A DNA stretch of 35,740 nt, from assembly GCA_001275005.1 (NCBI GenBank), contig JWZX01002239.1, forward strand, positions 1 through 35,740, in the 5' to 3' direction. Positions within the stretch are counted from its first letter, which is position 1, and every line of letters starts with the position of its first letter. Of the stretch, positions 17,254-25,252 are shown piece after piece. Made by a program: the position numbers and the translations under genes. Source of the DNA: Chrysochromulina tobinii. Lineage: Eukaryota > Haptophyta > Prymnesiales > Chrysochromulinaceae. The notes under the pieces are model-generated. The model searched no databases, had not been told where the DNA came from, and saw only the letters and a program-made list of their open reading frames with translations.

Positions 17254-20200
17254 ATGTCGCAGGCCGTGTGGCTCGAGCGCCAGAGCGGTCTCTTCGCGGC
17301 AGGCAGCCTGCTGGACGCTGGCGACAGCGAGTCCTCCGCAGTCGTTGAGGTCGACGGCGCGGTCGAGCACGCGCCCACGGCGCGCGTCCTCCCGCGCAAC
17401 GCCGAGGACGCGGGCGAGGCGGATGACATCGCGACACTCGTGCACCTGAACGAGCCGTGCATCGTGCACGCGCTCGCCCTGCGCCACAAGCGCGACGCCA
17501 TCTACACCAGCTGCGGAAGTATCGTCGTAGCGGTCAACCCGTGGCGGCGGCTTCCGGACCTTACCTCGCCGGAGACCCTCCAGCGCTACCTGGCTGCGGA
17601 GAAGGGGCTCGCGCCACACCCGTTCGCCGTCGCGTGCGACGCGTACGGCGGGGTACTTCGCGGCGAGCGTCAGTCGATCCTCGTCTCGGGCGAGTCAGGC
17701 GCAGGGAAGACGGAAACGACCAAGATTCTGCTTCAATGCCTCGCTGCGAGCGCCCGCGGCGTGACAAGCGACGACGACAAGGGCGCCGCCAGCGCCTTCA
17801 GCGCCAGCGGCGTGCAGGCGATGCTGCTCGAGGCCAACCCGATCCTCGAGGCATTCGGCAACGCCAAGACTCTTCGCAACCACAATTCGAGCCGCTTCGG
17901 CCGGTGGGTTGAGATCGGTTTCGACTCGCGCGGCGCCCTCTGCAGCGGCGCTGTGCGCACGTATCTGCTCGAAAAGTCGCGAGCTGTGGCGGTACCGTCG
18001 AGTGAGCGCTCGTTCCACGCCTTCTACCAGCTGCTGGCGAGCGGTGGCGTGCTGCGTGCCGCCGCGGAGGAGCACGCCGTGCGTCTCCCCGCCTCCGCCT
18101 CTGGTTGCCGCTACCTTAGCGGCGGCGTCGCCCCCAACGCGCCCGATGCACCGTGCGTGCTCGCGCCGGGCATAGACGACGAGGCGGACGGCGCACAGCT
18201 CGTGAAAGCTTTGAGCGTCATGGGCCTAGGAGGCGAGCTGGGCCGCATCGCGCGCGCGCTCGCGGCCTGCCTGCTCCTCGGCAACGTCAGCTTCTCCACG
18301 GCCGCCGCGGCTTCGTCCACTTCGCTCGACGCCGATGCGGCCACTTGCGAAGCCGCGGCTGTGGCGGACACCGCCTCGCACGCGGCACTCGAGGCCGTCG
18401 CCGGCGCTCTTGGCGTCGCGCCCGCCGCGCTCGCCGCAGCGCTCACCGTCCGCGAGCTGCAGCTGCGAGGGGAGACAATGCGCTCTCCGCGAACGCCGTG
18501 CCAAGCCGCTGAGGCGCGCGATGCGCTCGCCAAGGCGCTCTTCGAGGGCCTCTTCCGTCTCGTCGTGCGCGGCATCAACGCGTGCCTGCAATCGCCTGGC
18601 GCCGCACCGGCGCCGCCGGGAGCGTCGGTCGCTTCCTCGGGCGCGTCGTGCGGCGCGGGCTCCGCTGATAGCGCTCATGTGAGCGCTCCGTCGGACGTTG
18701 GCGCTCCTGTATGCCGCATCGTGGGCGTGCTCGACATCTTTGGCTTTGAGACGTTTGCGACCAACGGCTTCGAGCAGCTCTGCATCAACTACGCCAACGA
18801 GAAACTGCAATGGCAGTTCAACGCCGTCACCTTCGAGGCACAGGCGCGGGAGTACGAGGCGGAGGAGGTGCCGTGGACTGCAGGCGAGCGCTGATGACCA
18901 CTGATGACCACTGATGATCACTGATGACCACTGATGGCCACCGATGGCCACTGATGACCACGGATCGTGTGGACTTCAGGCGAGCACACGTCGAATGGGG
19001 CGACGCTCCAGCTTCTCGAGGGGCGGATCGGTCTCCTCGCACTGCTCAACGAGCAGTGCCGTCTTCCGCGCGGCGACGACGCCACCTTCGTGGCGGCCGT
19101 GCGCTCTACGCATGCGAGCCATCCGTCGCTACGCGCTCCCAAGCTGCCACAGACCGTCTTTGTCGTCGCACACTACGCGGGACAAGTGGCCTATTCGTCC
19201 GGCACATTCGTGGCTAAGAGCCGCGACGCGCGCCCCGAAGACCTCGTGTCGCTCCTTGCGCACTCCGCGTGCGCCTTCACCCGCGCGCTCCTCCTCACGG
19301 ACGCTGAAGTGGCCGCCAACGGCGCGCCCATTTGCGGCGGCACAGGCGGCGGCGGCGGTGGCGGCACTGGTAGCTCGTCGCTTGGTCTGCAATTCAAGGC
19401 ACAGCTGGGCGTGCTGCTCGAGACGATTGGTCGCGGGGCGTCACACTACGTGCGATGCCTGACACCCAACCATGCCAAGCTCGCCGGTGTCTTCGAGCCT
19501 CTGACTGTGCTGCACCAGCTGCGCTGCTCCGGTCTGATCGACGCCGTGCGCGTGGCACGCCAGGGCCACCCGTCGCGCCTGACCCATCATGCCTTTCTCG
19601 AGCGCTACCATTGCCTCGCGCCCCACGCCGCCATCGCAGCTTCGTCCGCTGCCGAGGCGGCGGAGGCCATAGGGGCGCAGGACGCCTCGCCGGAACGCGT
19701 GAGGCGCCGGGCGGGTGCCCTGATCGACGCGCTGCGAGCGTCAGCCTCGCTCGGCGCGTCGTGGGCCGAGGCCGCCGCCGCCCTAGGCCGCACCAAGGTG
19801 TTCCTGCAGACGGCGCAGTACCGAGCGCTTGAGGCGCGCCGCGCCGCCACTCTCTGCAGCGCCGCCCTCGACTTGCAGCGGATGTGTCGCGGCCGGGCAG
19901 GCCGGCGCCGCCTCGCCCTCGCGCTCGCGGCGGTGCGGTGCATCCAGCGCACTGGCCGTGGGACGATCGGACGCGCCACACTCCACGCGTTGCGCCGTGA
20001 GCGCGCAAGCTCGCTGCTACAGTCCGCGGCGCTCGGCTGGCTCGAGCGGCGCCGGCGCGCCGCGGCTCTCATGGCATCGTCTGCGGCGTCCCGCATCGTG
20101 GCCGTTTGGCGCTGTCACCGTGCCCAGCGTACCTTCCACGTGAAGCGTCACGCGGCGGTCGCGCTGCAGTGTGCGGCGCGCTGCCGCACAGCGCGCGGCG

Positions 20201-22747
20201 CACTCAAGGGTCGCCGCAAGCAAGCGCGCGACCTCGCGGCGGCAGCGCAGAAGGCGGCACAGGACGTGGCGGCGCTGCGGGCTGAGAATGCGACGCTGCG
20301 GGCGGCACTGAGCCGCGCCGATGATGCGGCGGCCAGAGCGACGATCGCGGCAGCTGCGGCTGCGACGGCTGAGCCGGAGGAGAAGGAGAAGGTGAAGGTG
20401 GAGGCACTGGCCAAGGCGGAAGCAAAGGCGGTCACGGACTCATCTGAGCTCTGCCAGCTTCGCTCGGCTCTGCAGGAGCAGCAGGCAGCAGCAGAGTTGT
20501 TCACATTAACTCTGCAGGAGCAGCAGGTCGAGTTGGCCAAGCTACGGGCCAAGCTAAGCGAGCAGGAAGCATCGAGCTCTCGGCCGCCCCTGATGCCGCC
20601 CGCGTCGCCCAAAGCGACGGTCCCAAGCGCTCCGACGCAAGACAAGGAGAATTCGTCAAGCGCTCCGACGCAAGACAAGGAGAATTCGTCAAGCGCTCCG
20701 ACGCAAGACAAGGAGAATTCGTCAATTAATTCGTCGCCCAGCGCGCGCTCGCTCGGGCTCGTGCTCTCACCAGCTCTCGCAACGGCGTCGGCGTCAGCCG
20801 CTCCGCCCCCGCAAGGCACACGAACCGTCGAGGGCAGCTTAGCGCGCGCGCTGGCGGCTGAGGCCGAAGTGAGCCGGCTCAAAGCTCAACTTCGGATGCT
20901 GCAACGGGAGGTCGACGGTCGCGGCTCTGACAAGGTGGTGGCGCTCAAGACGGCGCTCAACGGCCAGGTCCGCCAGCTCGAGGCGGACGTGGCCTCCGAG
21001 CGGCGGCACGCGGAGCTTGCGGCGGCCAAGGTCGCCGCCGAGGCAAGGGCAGAGCAAGCCGAGGAGTGTGTGCGTCGTCAGGAGCGGATCACGGCCAAGC
21101 TGCTCAAGGAGCTACGCGAGACCAAGACGGCGCTCGGTGCGCAGCAGTGTACTGCCTCCATGCTGCTGCGTCTGCGTGGCGATCTGCTTGCGGCCATCGA
21201 GGGCGCCGTCACGCGCCTGGGCACGGTGAAGGCAAGCCTGGACAGTGCCCTTGCGCCTGCGGCGGACCGTTTCGCGTCGGCGGTACTTACGGACGCACAC
21301 CAAGCGGAAGAGCACGTGGCGGCTGTCGAAGAGGCTGCCGCCGCCGCGTGGGCCAACGCTGAGGCGGCTGAGGAACGCACGCAGCGCGCCGAGAGGCTTC
21401 TGGAGACGCTTGAGCAGCGCGTTGTAGCACAGGCGGGCCTGGTGGCCGCGCTGCTGCGCCGCGCGTCGGACCGCTCGGACCGCTCGCCCGATGCACTGTC
21501 GACCCGACGCATGGGGAAGAGAGCAGGGGATGCGGATGCGAAGGTGGACGGCGCAGAGGTGGAGGACGCAGAGGAGAAGGCCCTCGAGCCGATGTCGCCT
21601 TCGCCAGTGGGGGTGCTTGACCATACCCTTATTACTTCGCCCTTTGCAGCTGCGGCTCGCCGGTTGAGTGCCGCGTTCACTCCAGCGGCCATCAGCATGG
21701 TGCGCGTCAGCTCGGTCACCAGATCGCTCAAGGGAGTGATCGGGGTTAGCTTCGGCGCCTGCGATGACGACGACGGCCGCACTGGCCGTGCAGGCGGCGG
21801 TGAGTGCGGTGGCAGCGGCGGCCGCTACGTGGCAATGCTCGAGGACGAGCTACGATGCACCCTGGATCACCTCGAGGCACAGCGAGAGGTGAGCCCTGGG
21901 CCAGTTGCATGCTGATTGCGCTCTGATTCCGCCTGATTGCATCTGATTGCGCCTGATTGCGCTCTGATTGCGCCTCTGGAGCTCGCAGGTGAGCCGTGAG
22001 CTCAGCCACGAGCTTGCGCGTCTCGCCATGCCCGGCGCCCTTCCATTCCCACCGCCGCCGACAGCCCACGACACGGACGTGCCGGCGACGGACGTGGACG
22101 TGCCCGATGATGTAGCCTCGCCCCTCGCATCGCCGATAGAGGGCACCCCCATCGCTCGCAAGCTACATGCTGCTCTGATGGAAGATTGGCGTGACGGCGA
22201 GGGGCAAGGCGCCTCGTCCGCTGACAAGGCGGCGGCTCTGGCGGCAGCGGAGGCGGCGGCAGACGCTCTGATCTTTGGGGACCGGGGGCTGCCAACCAAG
22301 CTCCCAGCCGAAATGCAAGATGCAGAAGCCGCCGCAGATGCGCTCCTCAAGGCCGATCTCGCGTTTGATCTCGCGCGCCAAAGCCAAGGCGGCGGCGGGA
22401 GCCATTCGAGAGCCTTTGCAGCGCAGCCTCCCAGCCCCGTGCGCAAGCCCGAGACAGTGCTTGACAGCATCAAGCACCAGGCGGCGGCCGCGGCTCTGCT
22501 CGACGATCTTCGGAACGAGACGCTCAAGAGCACGCGCCTTGAGAAGATCATCTCGAGGCTCGTGGGCGAGCTGCGGGCAGCCAAGGTGCATGCGGCATCG
22601 GCCAGCCTCGGAGGAGCCGAGAGCGCTCTGGCCACCTTCAAGCAGCTCCACTCACGGCTCGAGCAGCAGCTCCTGGACAATAGCGCAGCGGTTTGCATGC
22701 TGCAGGGCGAAGTGCGCCGCGGGCTTGAGGCAGTCACGACCGCATAG
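17254..22747 (+). CDS. Myosin heavy chain, three exons (17254-18883, 18980-21888, 21989-22747)
   Basis: Splicing gives 1765 residues. The motor (about 55-825) has the P-loop GESGAGKT (146-153), switch I NAKTLRNHNSSRFG (203-216), switch II DIFGFE, the actin-binding PHYVRC-like SHYVRCLTPN, LRCSGLIDAVRVARQG and the end motif TKVFLQ. No SH3-like N-terminal domain is evident. About five IQ-like motifs (first: LQRMCRGRAGRRR; about 835-960) would bind light chains or calmodulin. The tail is Ala/Glu-rich coiled coil interrupted by a Ser/Pro segment with three perfect SAPTQDKENSS repeats, then a second coiled-coil region across exon 3. No known cargo domain (FERM, MyTH4, DIL) was found, so the class cannot be assigned; it probably belongs to a protist-specific class. 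Exon joins were chosen because each restores conserved or helical sequence in frame. Confidence 0.9.
18884..18979 (+). other. GC-AG intron with flanking direct repeats and 10-bp internal repeats
   Basis: The 96-bp myosin intron begins GCGAGC and ends CTTCAG. GTGGACTGCAGGCGAGC (18873-18889) and GTGGACTTCAGGCGAGC (18969-18985) straddle the two junctions exactly 96 bp apart. The interior is seven 10-bp units, consensus CTGATGACCA, at 18891-18960. Removal joins VPWTA to GEHTSNGATLQLLEG in phase 1, as expected for a myosin motor. Confidence 0.88.
20626..20724 (+). repeat. Three perfect 33-bp tandem repeats in the myosin tail
   Basis: Units at 20626, 20659 and 20692 are identical at the nucleotide level and encode SAPTQDKENSS three times. 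Perfect identity implies a recent expansion or conversion. Each unit holds a Lys-Glu-Asn (KEN) triplet. Confidence 0.95.
21889..21988 (+). other. Intron with flanking direct repeats and 10-11 bp internal repeats
   Basis: The second myosin intron is 100 bp, GTGAGC to CTCGCAG. AGGTGAGCC spans both junctions (21887-21895 and 21987-21995), exactly 100 bp apart. Six units with consensus CTGATTGCGC, some with one extra T, fill 21912-21973. Removal is phase 0 and joins EAQRE to VSRELSHEL. Confidence 0.88.
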
Positions 22748-23294
22748 AGGGCGAGGGCGGCGCGGTGGTCTTCGGTGCGCCACACTTTTGGACCAGCTTG
22801 CTGGGCACGGTCGAGATTGAGATTGGGAGCAGAGCCGCCGTTGTTACTTGTTTCGGCAGGAAACCAGGAATGCGTCACAGAACACGCCTTGCAGACGCCT
22901 TGCTACCGGTGTACAGAGATGAATTGTGCCGCGCGTCACAAATTCGAAAATAATACACGTTGCCCATCAAAATACAAAGTTTTCGATTGCACAGCGTAAA
23001 CCGTATCCAACATGTGTATGCTGAGAGGCGTAACTACGGGGTAACTATGAGGTGGATACTGCTTACTGGATTATCGCGGCGTGGAATTAATGCTGTGCGG
23101 CGGACCACAGGGTAGAAATCCCACAGACACACTTTCACGTTCACACATGCCGATCTGCCTGGTGCGAAGCCAAAACTAGCTCTCCAGTGGTGGCGAGACG
23201 CGAGGCGCGCATACCCAAGGTTTTCCCCACAGCCCTTTTTCACGCTGGACGAAGCTCGAAGGTCGACTCCCTCCGACTCCCCTGCAGCGGCCCG
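22748..23294. other. Gene-free stretch between myosin and SGNH hydrolase
   Basis: This holds the 3' flank of the myosin gene and the leader of the hydrolase. The hydrolase frame is open from 23187 without an ATG before 23295. An AT-richer patch lies near 22940-22990. A short upstream exon carrying a signal peptide cannot be excluded. Confidence 0.45.
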
Positions 23295-24821
23295 ATGCCG
23301 ATCGGGTCGTACATAGGCCGTTCGTGTCCCATCGTGCCACCACTGCAAGAAGTGGTGTTCCCAAGACCGAGTATATCGGCACTGGAGAGTGCCGTACCAC
23401 TTGTGGATGATCGCCCGCTTGCTTGCTTGGCCGACAAGCTCCTGCGATCGGAGCCTGTACGCATCGTCTTCTATGGAAGCTCAGTCACGGCAGGGATTCG
23501 ATGCAACCACAAGCGCCAGCGGAGCGTCAACTTTCCACAGCAAACGGTGCAACTTCTCGAGCAAATCTTTCCGCGGTCAAACGTGACTATCGATGTCTAC
23601 GGATACCCTGGCGCGTCGCCGAGCTTTCTAAGGGCTTGCCACAGCACGCTGATGCGCACCGATGCCGCCGACCTGTACGTCATCGAGATGACCGACAATC
23701 TCGCGGACGGGTATTCCGGTGTTGGCCAATCGGTTGAGGCGCTCATGAGCTCGGTGCAGCAACGCGCTCCGAATGCAGCACTCGCGCTGCTGGCGCCCAT
23801 TCCGCAGCGATGCGTGCGCGCGCTGAAGCGCATGAAGCCCTTTCAGCACGTACCGAAGGACGACGCCTCGACGCTGCGAATCTTGCGCGAAGACTGCTTC
23901 AGCAATAACACCGTTGCCGCGAGTTTTGAGGACGTAGGCGCTGCTCACAGTGTGACGACCATCTCAGCGCGTCACCTCATCCGTGAGGAGCTCTTTGACA
24001 AGCCAGCAGCAGCCACCGCTACCATTGGCCGACTGCACTACGATGCGGTTCACCCAAATGGCGCAGGAAACTGGGAACTCGCCGTCGCGCTCGAGCATGC
24101 GATTACGCGCTACGCTCGGGCCGGTTCATCCTCGCAGCGTCGTTCCGCGTGCAGCGTGCGACCGGCAGGAGCGCTTGAGATTGCAAACATCTTCGCACCT
24201 CGCAAGCGCACCACGGACGCGATGGTCTGCGCCGTGGGTGAGGAACTGCGACAGTACGTGCTGCGCGCCTCGGGCTGGACGTACATTGTCGAGCGAAACG
24301 CTCAAGGCTTACCTAAACCGGGGTACATCGCCGTCGAACCCGGGTCCATCATGGACCTTTGCTATCGGCCCGAGCTCAAGAAGGAGAGCATGGCTACCGC
24401 TGGGCTCCATTACCAGGTAACTGTTGCATGGAGTCTCGGCTACCTGATGAGCTACGAGCACATGGGCCAGATGCGGGGCGAATGCCTCAGTCAAGTGCAA
24501 GGAAGTAGCTGCACATGCGGCTCGCGTGTGTTCAACGCACACTGGCGGTTGCCCGTGTCGCAGCCGCACGTCTCGCGGCTCAAGCTGCAGATCCATTACG
24601 GTCGCAAAGATGCGACGGGCCTGCTCGTTCCCAGAGCCGCAATAGGAGCAGATGCTGCTGCGGCGGCTTCTATGTGTCCATGCATCATTCGCCTCACATT
24701 GCTCAACGAGACCAGTAGCAATGGCAAGAAGTTCAAGCTCGTGTCATTGATGAGTGGCTTCTACACGGGCACGATCGTATCCGACGCCGTGGGATGGGCG
24801 GCGCGTTATGATCTCATGTAG
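23295..24821 (+). CDS. SGNH/GDSL-type hydrolase
   Basis: The 508-residue protein has an N-terminal SGNH hydrolase domain (about 54-285): block I RIVFYGSSVTAG with the candidate nucleophile Ser63, block II YGYPGASPS with the oxyanion Gly, block III as EMTDN, and block V HYDAVHP with Asp250 and His253. Members hydrolyse esters of carbohydrates, lipids or cell-wall polymers. The C-terminal 200 residues (from about EIANIFAPRK) hold several Cys (CSCTCGS-like spacing near SSCTCGSRVF) and are not recognised; they could be a carbohydrate-binding beta-sandwich. The start is the first ATG in the frame; the frame upstream to 23187 has none. No signal peptide is visible at this start, so a missing 5' exon is possible. 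Confidence 0.8.
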   Translation: MPIGSYIGRSCPIVPPLQEVVFPRPSISALESAVPLVDDRPLACLADKLLRSEPVRIVFYGSSVTAGIRCNHKRQRSVNFPQQTVQLLEQIFPRSNVTIDVYGYPGASPSFLRACHSTLMRTDAADLYVIEMTDNLADGYSGVGQSVEALMSSVQQRAPNAALALLAPIPQRCVRALKRMKPFQHVPKDDASTLRILREDCFSNNTVAASFEDVGAAHSVTTISARHLIREELFDKPAAATATIGRLHYDAVHPNGAGNWELAVALEHAITRYARAGSSSQRRSACSVRPAGALEIANIFAPRKRTTDAMVCAVGEELRQYVLRASGWTYIVERNAQGLPKPGYIAVEPGSIMDLCYRPELKKESMATAGLHYQVTVAWSLGYLMSYEHMGQMRGECLSQVQGSSCTCGSRVFNAHWRLPVSQPHVSRLKLQIHYGRKDATGLLVPRAAIGADAAAAASMCPCIIRLTLLNETSSNGKKFKLVSLMSGFYTGTIVSDAVGWAARYDLM

Positions 24822-25252
24822 ATCGTTGGAAAATGACAAAACATTAATCTCGACACAGGGCGCGCTGCGGTTCGAAAAAAGTTAAAGGACGTCTAGCGCT
24901 CTCCGCCGCTCTAGGGATCCTCCATCCACGGACCCCTCAAACGCCGGCGTCACGCTCTCGCACACGCTCAGGTCGTGCGGTGCCCAGTGCCGCTATATCA
25001 TTCACTTCCTTGTCTTTTCCATGCGCTGCGCTCTTCCCTCAGCGGCCATCACGACCGCATGCGCAACCGATCTTCAACCATAATGCGATGAACATGTCCT
25101 GCAATCATCCACATTGCCCGACACGTCAGTCGGGCACTCACTTCTTTCACAACCCTTCGTCATCATACCTCGCCAGCACTTTGCAGACGCAGCCTTGCAA
25201 TCTGGGCGCAAGGTTTCCGCAATCGCACGCCCACCGAAGCCAAGCAACGAGC
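24822..25252. other. Gene-free stretch between convergent genes
   Basis: The 431 bp hold the 3' ends of the SGNH hydrolase (+) and the EF-hand/TIR-like/LRR gene (-). A plus frame running through it is a shadow of the minus gene. Nothing else was recognised. Confidence 0.5.

Noticed and set aside
18891-18960. Seven regular repeats considered as a CRISPR-like or minisatellite array
   Set aside because: The units are 10 bp with no spacers and lie wholly inside a splice-competent intron.
18890-18966. Stop codon after VPWTAGER read as a truncated motor (pseudogene)
   Set aside because: A GC-AG intron restores the frame to the rest of the myosin motor, whose later motifs are intact.
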